From Streptomyces sp. Ru72 (GTDB lineage Bacteria > Actinomycetota > Actinomycetes > Streptomycetales > Streptomycetaceae), in NCBI RefSeq assembly GCF_002920635.1, contig NZ_PQSR01000032.1:1-64000 (forward strand): a stretch of DNA of 64,000 bases. The letters are read 5' to 3'. The position numbers and the translations under genes were made by a program. Shown one piece after another: positions 36,141 through 44,066 of this stretch (position 1 is its first letter; each line of letters begins with the position of its first letter). Below the pieces are notes generated by a model, which was given only the letters and a program-made list of their open reading frames with translations, was not told where the DNA came from and made no database searches.

Positions 36141-37715
36141 ATGACAGATGACGTCAGAGCGAGTGGGCTGTCGGACGAAGAGCGGCTGGCCCAGCTCGGC
36201 TACACACAGGTTCTCGCGCGCCGGATGTCGGCGTTCTCCAACTACGCGGTCTCCTTCACGATCATCTCGGTGCTCTCCGGCTGCCTGACCCTCTACCTCT
36301 TCGGGATGAACACCGGCGGCCCCGCCGTGATCACCTGGGGGTGGGTGGCCGTCGGTCTGATGACGCTGTTCGTCGGGCTGTCCATGGCCGAGATCTGCTC
36401 GGCGTACCCCACCTCCGCGGGCCTGTACTTCTGGGCCCACCGCCTGGCACCGCCGCGCTCGGCCGCGGCCTGGGCCTGGTTCACGGGCTGGTTCAACGTG
36501 CTGGGCCAGGTTGCCGTGACGGCGGGCATCGACTTCGGCGCCGCGTCCTTCCTGGGCGCGTACCTCAACCTCCAGTTCGACTTCGAGGTCACCCCCGGCC
36601 GCACGGTTCTGCTCTTCGCGGCGATCCTGCTCCTGCACGGCCTGCTGAACACCTTCGGCGTCCGTATCGTCGCCCTCCTCAACAGCGTCAGTGTCTGGTG
36701 GCACGTGCTCGGGGTCGCGGTCATCGTCGGCGCCCTGGCCTTCGTACCGGACCACCACCAGTCGGCGTCCTTCGTCTTCACGAAGTTCGTGAACAACACC
36801 GGCTGGAGCAGCGGCACTTACGTGGTCCTGCTCGGTCTGCTGATGGCCCAGTACACCTTCACCGGCTACGACGCCTCCGCCCATATGACGGAGGAGACGC
36901 ACGACGCCTCCACGGCCGGCCCGAAGGGCATCGTCCGCTCCATCTGGACCTCCTGGATCGCCGGCTTCGTCCTCCTGCTGGGCTTCACCTTCGCCATCCA
37001 GTCCTACGACAGGGAACTCCAGTCCCCGACCGGCGCGCCGCCCGCGCAGATCCTGCTGGACGCCCTCGGAGCGAGCGCGGGCAAGCTGCTGCTGCTCGTG
37101 GTGATCGGTGCGCAGTTGTTCTGCGGGATGGCGTCCGTGACGGCCAACAGCCGCATGATCTACGCCTTTTCGCGTGACGGGGCGCTGCCGTTCTCGCGCG
37201 TGTGGCACACGGTCAGCCCACGCACGCGCACCCCGGTGGCGGCGGTGTGGCTGGCGGCGATCGGGGCACTGGCCCTGGGCCTGCCGTACCTGATCAACGT
37301 GACCGCGTACGCGGCCGTGACGTCGATCGCGGTGATCGGCCTCTACATCGCCTACGTCATCCCGACCCTGCTGCGGGTCCGCCGGGGCGAGACCTTCGAA
37401 CGCGGCCCCTGGCACCTGGGCCGCTGGTCCCAGCCCATCGGCGTGATCTCGGTGGCCTGGGTCGTAGTGATCACGGTCCTCTTCATGCTCCCGCAGGTCT
37501 CCCCGGTCACCTGGGAGACGTTCAACTACGCCCCGGTCGCCGTCCTGGTCGTCCTCGGCTTCGCGGCCACCTGGTGGCTGGCGTCGGCCCGCCACTGGTT
37601 CCTGAACCCCGACCACGAACGCACCCGCATCCGCGAGGCCGGCCTTCCCCAAGCTCTCGGCTCCGCTCGAGCAGGGGAGACCCCGAGCGGCGCCCCCGAA
37701 CCGGCCGACCCGTAA
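36141..37715 (+). CDS. APC-family amino acid permease
   Basis: The product has 524 residues with about twelve membrane helices. The N-terminal LGYTQVLARRMSAFSNYAVSF and GLSMAEICSAYPTSAGLYFW are typical of the ACT/BAT1-type amino-acid/GABA permeases. MYTFTGYDASAHMTEET-like QYTFTGYDASAHMTEET marks helix 6 to 7. It imports an amino acid or polyamine by proton symport; specificity cannot be told. The last 25 residues (LPQALGSARAGETPSGAPEP) are encoded by a dispersed Streptomyces repeat, so the natural C-terminus may have been altered. ATG 36141. Confidence 0.9.
   Translation: MTDDVRASGLSDEERLAQLGYTQVLARRMSAFSNYAVSFTIISVLSGCLTLYLFGMNTGGPAVITWGWVAVGLMTLFVGLSMAEICSAYPTSAGLYFWAHRLAPPRSAAAWAWFTGWFNVLGQVAVTAGIDFGAASFLGAYLNLQFDFEVTPGRTVLLFAAILLLHGLLNTFGVRIVALLNSVSVWWHVLGVAVIVGALAFVPDHHQSASFVFTKFVNNTGWSSGTYVVLLGLLMAQYTFTGYDASAHMTEETHDASTAGPKGIVRSIWTSWIAGFVLLLGFTFAIQSYDRELQSPTGAPPAQILLDALGASAGKLLLLVVIGAQLFCGMASVTANSRMIYAFSRDGALPFSRVWHTVSPRTRTPVAAVWLAAIGALALGLPYLINVTAYAAVTSIAVIGLYIAYVIPTLLRVRRGETFERGPWHLGRWSQPIGVISVAWVVVITVLFMLPQVSPVTWETFNYAPVAVLVVLGFAATWWLASARHWFLNPDHERTRIREAGLPQALGSARAGETPSGAPEPADP
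37647..37677. repeat. Dispersed Streptomyces palindromic repeat, copy 1
   Basis: The core runs from ccccaagctctcgg to ctcgagcagggg. Its reverse complement matches the core at 60551-60572 apart from a central deletion. It lies inside the 3' end of the permease gene. Similar elements are common between Streptomyces genes. Confidence 0.7.
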
Positions 37716-37850
37716 CCCCACCGGCCACCCGCACGGCCGCCCCTGCACCCACCCACATGCCACCCACAGCGAACACTTCCGGCCCGCCTCCCCGATACCC
37801 GATCGGAGATACGGCCTCGTCGGGCTATGCTCGGGGAGGCAACATCGCGA

Positions 37851-37923
37851 GGGCCCTTAGCTCAATTGGCAGAGCAGTGGACTTTTAATCCATTGGTTGT
37901 GGGTTCGAGTCCCACAGGGCCTA
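37851..37923 (+). tRNA. tRNA-Lys (UUU)
   Basis: It begins GGGCCCTTAGCTCAATTGG. The anticodon loop CTTTTAA on GTGGA/TCCAT gives TTT. The T-arm is GTGGG TTCGAGT CCCAC and the acceptor is GGGCCCT/AGGGCCT with a terminal G-U pair and discriminator A. No CCA is encoded. Its 3' 44 bases recur at 41155-41198, marking it as an integration site. Confidence 0.96.
37879..37922 (+). repeat. Putative attL: 44-bp direct repeat, 3' end of tRNA-Lys
   Basis: Bases ggacttttaatccattggtt onward through the end of the acceptor stem match 41155-41198 perfectly. The repeat covers the anticodon loop, T-arm and 3' acceptor strand, the classic crossover segment for site-specific integration in tRNA genes. Confidence 0.85.
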
Positions 37924-38301
37924 CGGCGGCGGGAGAGGGCTTCCCCCCTCTGACCTGCTACGCAGCGCCTGGGTCGGCTTCGGTCGGCTCGGGCGCTGTT
38001 TCGTTTTCTGGCCCGTACGTGAGCGGATGTGCCCGTGGCCGTCGATACACACTCCAGCGGACGTGACCGTCGACGCCGGCGCCATCCCGCGGGAGTTCGT
38101 GGACACCACCACCAGCGCTCTCCACCGTTATCTCCAGGATGGCCCTCAGGTGTCACTCAACGGATGGGAGTGATCCTTCCTTCAAGAGAAGTGGGACTGA
38201 GCGCTTGGGACCGTCGCCGTGCACGAGGAGGGGTGAAGCGCGCACGTTCGTGCCCCCTAGCGGGTCAGCTGCGGCGCATCGGCGCAGTCGGCCCGTGCTC
38301 G
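37924..38301. other. Left end of the tRNA-Lys islet
   Basis: The region just after the tRNA (to about 38010) resembles, with divergence, the region just after the second repeat at 41199-41290 (both end in a ggcgc-rich stretch followed by tttcgtt). A short frame from ATG 38027 to a stop at 38173 (48 residues, GAIPREFVDTTTSALHRYLQ) has fairly coding-like third positions and could be the tail of a lost gene. No complete gene and no integrase are seen. Confidence 0.45.
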
Positions 38302-38835
38302 TCAGCCCGTGGTGCCGCCTTGGCCGTCCAGGACCTCGTGCAGCCAGGCGCGTTCGGCCCGGCTGATGGATCGGGCCATGAGCAGCATGCCGCGGCGATA
38401 AGGGTCGGCGACTTCCTCCGCCGGCAGGGGGCGGTCGCCGTCGTAGAAGAAGCTCGCGGGCGTCTCCAGGAACTCCAGCCGCCGCCGTAGCACCGCGTGC
38501 TGCTGTTCCGTGTCGGGCAACAGGGAGAGGAAGGCCAGGAGCGTGAAGAACCGGTTGTGGTCGGTGATGTCCTGCTGGGTGGGCTCGCGCAGGCGTTCCA
38601 GCAGTTCGGCGCGCCCTGCGTCGGTGAGGGTCAGCACGTACCGCTGGGCCGCCGCAGCGCCAGGTTCGGTGTGCCGGGCCAGCAGGCCGCGCTTGACCAT
38701 GCGGTTGATCGCTGGATAGAGGCTGCCGTCGCTGATCGGCCGGGTATGGCCGGACAACTGTTCGACGCGGCGGCGCAGCACGTAACCGTGCAGCGGGCCG
38801 TCCGCGAGATGACCCAGGATCGCGAGCTCCAACAC
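38302..38835 (-). CDS. PadR-family transcriptional regulator
   Basis: The product has 177 residues. The winged helix is at the N-terminus: LELAILGHLADGPLHGYVLR, then ISDGSLYPAINRMVKRGLL and the wing RYVLTLTDAGRAELLERL. The C-terminal half is a Vir-type helical dimerisation domain. Start GTG 38835. It is divergent from the alkyl sulfatase gene, and the shared 154-bp region holds several palindromes (38870-38925), so it probably represses that gene and itself. The ligand is unknown; a sulfate ester or its alcohol is a reasonable guess. Confidence 0.9.
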   Translation of the reverse strand: MLELAILGHLADGPLHGYVLRRRVEQLSGHTRPISDGSLYPAINRMVKRGLLARHTEPGAAAAQRYVLTLTDAGRAELLERLREPTQQDITDHNRFFTLLAFLSLLPDTEQQHAVLRRRLEFLETPASFFYDGDRPLPAEEVADPYRRGMLLMARSISRAERAWLHEVLDGQGGTTG

Positions 38836-38869
38836 GCCCCCATGGTCGCATGCACTGGCGAAATACCGC

Positions 38870-38925
38870 GTACCGAGGTACCACGAATCGCATGTTAGCT
38901 TTCAGGTATACCTTGAATCGAGGTA
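38870..38925. promoter_or_regulatory. Candidate PadR operators
   Basis: Three inverted repeats share the half-site aggta/tacct: gtaccgaggtac (38870-38881), aggtatacct (38904-38913) and tacct-N7-aggta (38909-38925). They lie between the divergent PadR and alkyl sulfatase genes, the expected place for an autoregulated operator. Confidence 0.65.
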
Positions 38926-38989
38926 TCGGTTGGGGCCGGTGCTGGTGTCCCACCCGCCTTCAGGTCGATCACAGAGGAAGAGAAGGGCC

Positions 38990-40939
38990 ATGTCCCAGAC
39001 GTCCGATCCGCCCGCCGAACTCCAGCCGAAGGAGGCCGGCCCCGCTACGGCCGCACGGCACTCAGCCGCCGCGGAGACGCTCCCGTGGGGTGACCGGCGG
39101 GCCTTCGAGGACGTTCAGCGCGGGCGGATCGCCGCGATCGACCCCCCGGTTATCCGGGACGGCTCGGGCAGGGTGGTCTGGGACCTGACGGCGCACTCCT
39201 TCATCGACGGTGACGCACCGACGACGGTGCACCCCAGCCTGTGGCGACTGTCCCAACTGCACCGCAACCACGGCCTGTTCGAGGTCACCGACGGCGTCTA
39301 CCAGGTGCGCGGCTACGACGCCGCCAACATGACGGTCGTCACCGGTGAGGAGGGCTATGTCGTCATCGACCCCCTCACCTGTGTCGAGACCTCCGCGGCC
39401 GCCCTGGACCTGGTCCGCCGCACCCTCGGGGACCGCTCGGTCACCGCGGTCGTGCACACCCACGGCCACATCGACCACTTCGGCGGGGTCAAGGGAGTCG
39501 TCGACGAGGCCGACGTCCGCGCCGGCCTGGTCCCGGTCGTCGCCCCGGCGGGCTTCTACGAGCACGCCGTCAGCGAGAACGTCTCCGCAGGCGTCGCGAT
39601 GAGCCGCCGCTCCGGCTTCATGTTCGGCGGCCGCCTGCCGAAGGGCCCCCGCGGCCACGTGATGAACGGCAGCTGCGCTGCCGTGGCGACCGGCCGCACG
39701 TCCCTGATCCGTCCGACGCACGAGGTACGGCGCACGGGCGAGGAACTCGTCCTCGACGGGGTCCGGTTCGTCTTCCAGTACGTGACCGACACCGAGGCGC
39801 CCGCAGAGGTGAACTTCCATCTGCCCGAGCGCCGGGCGCTGTGCATGGCTGAGTTGATCTCCCACCACATGCACAACCTGTACACGCTGCGCGGCGCGCC
39901 GGTCCGCAACGCCGCCGCGTGGAGCGCCGCGATCGACGAGGCGCTGCGCCTGTACGGGGCCGACTCCGACGTCGTGTTCCTCGGCCACGGCTGGCCGGTC
40001 TGGGGCCAGGAACAGATCGCCGAGCTGCTCGGCATGCACCGCGACCTCTACCGCTATCTCCACGACGAGACCCTGCGCCTGGCCAACCACGGCTACACGC
40101 CGAACGAGATCGCCGAGCTCTTCCAGCTGCCCGAGCCGCTGGACGCCTACTGGGCCAACCGTGGCAACTACGGCGCCACGCGCCACAACGTCAAGGCCGT
40201 CTACCAGCACTACCTCGGCTGGTTCGACGGCAACCCGGCCCACCTCGACCCACTGCCGCCCGCCGAGGCAGGACGGCGCTACGTCGAGCTCATGGGCGGC
40301 ACCGACGCCGCGGTCACCCACGCCCGCACCGCCCACGAAGCCGGCGAGGACCGCTGGGCCGCCGAACTGCTCGGGCACGCCCTCGCCGCCGACCCCGACC
40401 ACCGGCCCGCCCGCCTGCTCCAGGCCGACGTCTTCGAACAGCTCGGCTACCGTTCCGAGGCGGCACCCTGGCGCAACTTCTACCTCGTCGGCGCCCAGGA
40501 ACTGCGCCACGGCGCGCCGGCGGGGCAGCCGTCCGGCGGCGCCGGCCCGGACCTTGTGGCCGGCATGACGACGGAGATGGTGCTGGACTACATGGCGATC
40601 CGCCTCAACGGCCCGAACGCCGCCAAGACCCGCCTCCGCATCGGGCTCGACATCACCAGCGACCGGCTCGACGACACGACCAAGGACCGCCTCCTGCTGA
40701 TCGTGGAGAACGGCATCCTGCGCCACACGCAGCCGCCCTTCCCCACCGAGCCGACCGGCACGCTGCGCATCACACACGCCGCACTGGCCGACCTCGCCTA
40801 CGGCACGACGCCCCTCGGTCAACTCCTCGCCGACGAAGCCGCCGCAGTGGACGGCGACCGTACGGACATCGAGGCCCTCCTCGGCCTGCTCGACACGTTC
40901 ACCGGAACGTTCGACGTCGTCACTCCGAACCTCCGATGA
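38990..40939 (+). CDS. Alkyl/aryl-sulfatase (SdsA1-type, metallo-beta-lactamase fold)
   Basis: The product has 649 residues. The zinc motif THGHIDHFGG lies near residue 158-167 in a metallo-beta-lactamase domain (about 90-350). The alkyl-sulfatase helical dimerisation domain (about 370-510, with NRGNYGATRHNVKAVYQHYL) and the C-terminal SCP2-like domain (about 530-645, MVLDYMAIRLNGPNAAKTRL) follow, so all three SdsA1 domains are present. It hydrolyses sulfate esters such as alkyl sulfates to release sulfate or carbon. No signal peptide is seen, so it is probably cytoplasmic. ATG 38990 has an upstream gaggaagagaagg site. It is part of the tRNA-Lys islet. Confidence 0.92.
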   Translation: MSQTSDPPAELQPKEAGPATAARHSAAAETLPWGDRRAFEDVQRGRIAAIDPPVIRDGSGRVVWDLTAHSFIDGDAPTTVHPSLWRLSQLHRNHGLFEVTDGVYQVRGYDAANMTVVTGEEGYVVIDPLTCVETSAAALDLVRRTLGDRSVTAVVHTHGHIDHFGGVKGVVDEADVRAGLVPVVAPAGFYEHAVSENVSAGVAMSRRSGFMFGGRLPKGPRGHVMNGSCAAVATGRTSLIRPTHEVRRTGEELVLDGVRFVFQYVTDTEAPAEVNFHLPERRALCMAELISHHMHNLYTLRGAPVRNAAAWSAAIDEALRLYGADSDVVFLGHGWPVWGQEQIAELLGMHRDLYRYLHDETLRLANHGYTPNEIAELFQLPEPLDAYWANRGNYGATRHNVKAVYQHYLGWFDGNPAHLDPLPPAEAGRRYVELMGGTDAAVTHARTAHEAGEDRWAAELLGHALAADPDHRPARLLQADVFEQLGYRSEAAPWRNFYLVGAQELRHGAPAGQPSGGAGPDLVAGMTTEMVLDYMAIRLNGPNAAKTRLRIGLDITSDRLDDTTKDRLLLIVENGILRHTQPPFPTEPTGTLRITHAALADLAYGTTPLGQLLADEAAAVDGDRTDIEALLGLLDTFTGTFDVVTPNLR

Positions 40940-41154
40940 GATAGAGACGGCTCCTCCCCGACCGCGGCGAGGGCACGCTCAAACAATGGCGTCAGGCAGA
41001 ATGCCGGAAAGGGCTGGTCGCCGGCCCCTTATGCGTGAGCGGACGGTGCGGCACGAGCCGTCACGAGCCGCACCGCGCCCCACGGTGAACATGCTCTGAC
41101 CAGGGGATTCCGGACACGGAAGCAGCGTCCGGAATCATCGGCAAGCCCTGGCCA

Positions 41155-41198
41155 GGACTTTTAATCCATTGGTTGTGGGTTCGAGTCCCACAGGGCCT
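41155..41198 (+). repeat. Putative attR: 44-bp copy of tRNA-Lys 3' end
   Basis: Perfect copy of 37879-37922 without the 5' half of the tRNA, so it cannot give a tRNA. It marks the right border of a 3,276-bp segment. Confidence 0.85.
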
Positions 41199-41389
41199 GC
41201 GGTTGGCAGGCGAGGGGCACCCTCCTCCGGCCTGTCACGTGGCGTCCGGTCCGGCTTCGGCCGGGGCGGGCGCCGTTTCGTTCTCCGGGCCCGCGGGAGC
41301 GTCCCCTCCCTGCCCTCTCGACTCGTGCCCCTCTTCACAGGCATGGCCGTCGTCACCGGGGTATGCGTGTGGCCGGAGGGGAGGTGCGC

Positions 41390-42121
41390 ATGTCCGAGCT
41401 GGCGGCTGACTTGTGGGACGTGGGCAATGGGCAGGGGCTGCGGCAGCTGTCCGAACTCGGTGTGGCCCTGGTGCTGTCCACCCTGATCGGCTGGGAGCGG
41501 GCCGCGCAGCAGAAGAGCGCGGGACTGCGGACCCACACCCTGGTCGGCATCGCCAGCGCACTGATGATGGAGGTCTCCCAGCACGGCTTCACCAACGTGC
41601 TCGGGCTGGACCACGTCTCCTTCGACCCGTCGCGGGTGGCCGCCCAGATCGTGTCCGGCATCGGTTTCATCGGCGGCGGACTCATCTTCGTACGCCGGGA
41701 CGCCGTCCGCGGCCTGACCACCGCGGCGACGGTCTGGCTCACCTGCGCGGTGGGCATGGCCTGCGGCGGGGGCCTGCCGATCCTCGCCATGGCGGTCACG
41801 GCCCTGCACTTCCTCGTCGTGCGGGGCTACCCGCTGCTCACTGCGCGTCTCATGCCGGACAGGGCGCCGTCCGTCTTCGAGTTGCGCATGACCTACCGCA
41901 CCGGAACGGCCCTGCTGCCCCGGCTGATGGAGATCTGCACCCGGCGCGGTTTCCGCATCCTCCAGGTCAAGGTCGACCGGCTGCCCGGCAGCACCGACCC
42001 GGCCGCACGCGTGCTGCTCGAGCTGGAGGGTACGACCGACACCGGACGGCTGACGGCCGAGCTGTTCGAGAACGAGGGAGTGCTGGATGGGGAGATGACG
42101 GCCGCCACGGACGACGAGTAG
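41390..42121 (+). CDS. MgtC/SapB family membrane protein
   Basis: The product has 243 residues. The N-terminal MgtC domain has about four or five helices with the signature LVLSTLIGWERAAQQKSAGL, RTHTLVGIASALMM and AQIVSGIGFIGGGLIF, and the basic loop RRDAVRGLTTAATVW. The C-terminal 80 residues form an ACT-like soluble domain (about 165-240). MgtC proteins aid survival at low Mg and influence membrane potential and ATP synthase in pathogens; the role here is unknown. ATG 41390 has a gaggggaggtg site. The next gene starts 23 bp after its stop, so they are probably co-transcribed. Confidence 0.9.
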   Translation: MSELAADLWDVGNGQGLRQLSELGVALVLSTLIGWERAAQQKSAGLRTHTLVGIASALMMEVSQHGFTNVLGLDHVSFDPSRVAAQIVSGIGFIGGGLIFVRRDAVRGLTTAATVWLTCAVGMACGGGLPILAMAVTALHFLVVRGYPLLTARLMPDRAPSVFELRMTYRTGTALLPRLMEICTRRGFRILQVKVDRLPGSTDPAARVLLELEGTTDTGRLTAELFENEGVLDGEMTAATDDE

Positions 42122-42144
42122 AGACGACGAGCGGAGTCGTACCG

Positions 42145-43932
42145 GTGGCGGTCGGCGAGCGGCATTTAGAGCGCGAGCCCTGCGGGTACCCGGGCGTGGT
42201 GGCCGGAAGTGTGGTGTCGTCCCTGGCGTCCGTGACCCGTGCCGGGGTCAGCGGGGCGTGGGCCCTCGGCGCGGCGGGCGCCCGAACCGCCGGGCGGGTG
42301 GCGCCGGTGGCGGCCAGGACCGGGCTGCGCGCCGCCGAGGGGAGCGGGCGGATCGCGGTGTCGGCGGTCCAGCAGGGCGTCTCGGCGGCCGCGGGGGTGC
42401 CCGGGCGGGCCGTACGGGCGGGGCGCGTTCTGGCCGATCTCCATCCGCGGCGGCACACCCGTCATGTGTGGGCCTCGCACGGGCGTGCGCACATCGAGGT
42501 GCGCGGGCTCGATCGCGGCGGCCGCACTCGGGAACGGCTGACGGGCGGTGTGACCAGGGCGCTGCGTGGGCTGAGCGGGGTGCGGTGGGCCGAGGTCAAC
42601 GCGGTGACCGGCCAGGTGCTGCTGTCGTTCGACGAGCGCAGTGTCGGGGTCGACCGCCTGCTGAACACGGTCAGGGCGGTGGAGAAGGCCCAAGGCGTGC
42701 GGGACGCGGACTTCCCCTGGGCGCAGCCGGTCACCCCGGGCGACGACGCGCCGGTCGCGGCGGTGACGGCCGAGTTGCTGGTCGACTGCGCGGCGGTGGC
42801 AGCCGGAGTGGTCCGGAGGGTGTTCGGGCTGCCGTCGCTGCCCCGGGTGGTGCCCGTGGCGGTGGCGGCGCTGGAGCTGGAGCGGGGGCTGCGCAGACCG
42901 TTGGTGCGCCGTATCGGGCCGCTGGAGACCGATCTGCTGCTGTCGCTGGCCGGCGCCGTCGTGGGCGGGCTGTACGGCGGCATCGGGATGCCCGCCGTCG
43001 ACGCGGCGAACCGGACGCTGCTGCTGCGCGAGATCCGGGCCCGGCGTCAGGTGTGGGAGCGGCGCGAGAGGGACCTGTGCCCGGGCCCCGCCTGCGTGCC
43101 GCACACCCGGCCGGTGCGGCATCTGCGGGGCAGGGCCCGGCCACCCGGTCCCGTCGAGCGGTGGGAGGCGCGGCTGGCGTCGGCCGCCCCGCTCACCGCG
43201 GTGGCGGTGTTCGCACTGAGGGGCAGTACCGGCCGGGCGGCGGACGCCCTGCTCGCCGCCGTCCCCCGGGCGGCCCGTTACGGGCGGGAGGCCTTCGCCG
43301 CCACGGTCGGACGTGAGCTGGCACGGCGTGGTGTCGTACCGCTGGACCCGTCGGCGCTGCGGCTGCTCGACGTGGTCTCCGCCGTGGTCGTCGACTCCGC
43401 GGTGCTGGTGACGAAGGGCGGGCGGCCGGCTCCGCCCGCCGTGACGGTGCTGGCCGCCGCGCGCGCCACCGGAGCGCGTGTGGTGCTCAGCGAGGACGAG
43501 CGCATCCGGGAACTCCTCTGCCCGTCCGACGAGATCGTGGGCGGGCGCGAAGGCCTCGCCGGCCGGGTGTGTGAGCTGCGGGACCACGGGGAGGGGGTCC
43601 TGGTGATCTCGGGTTCGGACGCGGAGGCGCTGGCCGCCGCGGACATCGCGGTCGCGGTGCCCGACGCGCCGGGCGCCGAGGCGTCCTGGTCGGCGGACCT
43701 GGTCTGCGCGGACGGTCTTCAGGACGCCTGGCGCATCCTGCGCGCGGTGACCGCGGCGCGCGCGGTCTCCCGGCGCTGCGTCCTCCTGGCGCTGGCAGGC
43801 TCCGCCACCGGAACCCTGATCGCCCTCGTCGGCCGGAGGCACGGTGTCCTCCGCGCCCTCACCCCGGTGCATGTCGCGAGCCTGCTGGCCATGCTGTGGT
43901 CCACCAGGACGGCGCGGCGCGCGTTGCGGTGA
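42145..43932 (+). CDS. CtpI-like degenerate P-type ATPase half (probable pseudo-enzyme)
   Basis: The product has 595 residues. Residues about 110-200 resemble a heavy-metal-associated ferredoxin fold (WAEVNAVTGQVLLSFDERSV) but lack the GMTCxxC metal site. A central part has membrane helices (about 205-300 and 345-370). Near 414 the sequence VVVDSAVLVTKGG sits where a P-type ATPase has DKTGTLT; Lys, Thr and Gly are lost though an Asp remains. Later ISGSDAEALAAADIAVAVPD mimics the hinge motif GDGxNDAxALxxADVG. It resembles the inert N-terminal half of mycobacterial CtpI-type proteins. Ion pumping is unlikely. GTG 42145 is tentative; GTG 42199 is possible. Confidence 0.7.
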   Translation: MAVGERHLEREPCGYPGVVAGSVVSSLASVTRAGVSGAWALGAAGARTAGRVAPVAARTGLRAAEGSGRIAVSAVQQGVSAAAGVPGRAVRAGRVLADLHPRRHTRHVWASHGRAHIEVRGLDRGGRTRERLTGGVTRALRGLSGVRWAEVNAVTGQVLLSFDERSVGVDRLLNTVRAVEKAQGVRDADFPWAQPVTPGDDAPVAAVTAELLVDCAAVAAGVVRRVFGLPSLPRVVPVAVAALELERGLRRPLVRRIGPLETDLLLSLAGAVVGGLYGGIGMPAVDAANRTLLLREIRARRQVWERRERDLCPGPACVPHTRPVRHLRGRARPPGPVERWEARLASAAPLTAVAVFALRGSTGRAADALLAAVPRAARYGREAFAATVGRELARRGVVPLDPSALRLLDVVSAVVVDSAVLVTKGGRPAPPAVTVLAAARATGARVVLSEDERIRELLCPSDEIVGGREGLAGRVCELRDHGEGVLVISGSDAEALAAADIAVAVPDAPGAEASWSADLVCADGLQDAWRILRAVTAARAVSRRCVLLALAGSATGTLIALVGRRHGVLRALTPVHVASLLAMLWSTRTARRALR

Positions 43933-44002
43933 GCCTCGGGGGACGTGATCCGGCCGCGCCGGGGCTGATGCCGACCGGCTTGCTCGCCTCGCGGTTGGCG
44001 TG

Positions 44003-44048
44003 GCTCAGCTTCGTGGGCGGGAAGGGCGCCTCCCGCCCACGGCTGAGC
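44003..44048. terminator. Bidirectional terminator, P-type-like gene / tyrS
   Basis: A stem of seven plus eleven base pairs (gctcagc and cgtgggcggga with their complements) with an eight-base loop between two convergent genes. Confidence 0.85.
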
Positions 44049-44066
44049 TCCGGCTCCCGGTCTGCC

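Noticed and set aside
38027..38173. 48-residue frame in the tRNA-Lys islet considered as a gene
   Set aside because: It has no clear ribosome site and no recognised family; it may be the tail of a lost gene, so it is mentioned only as a possible remnant.
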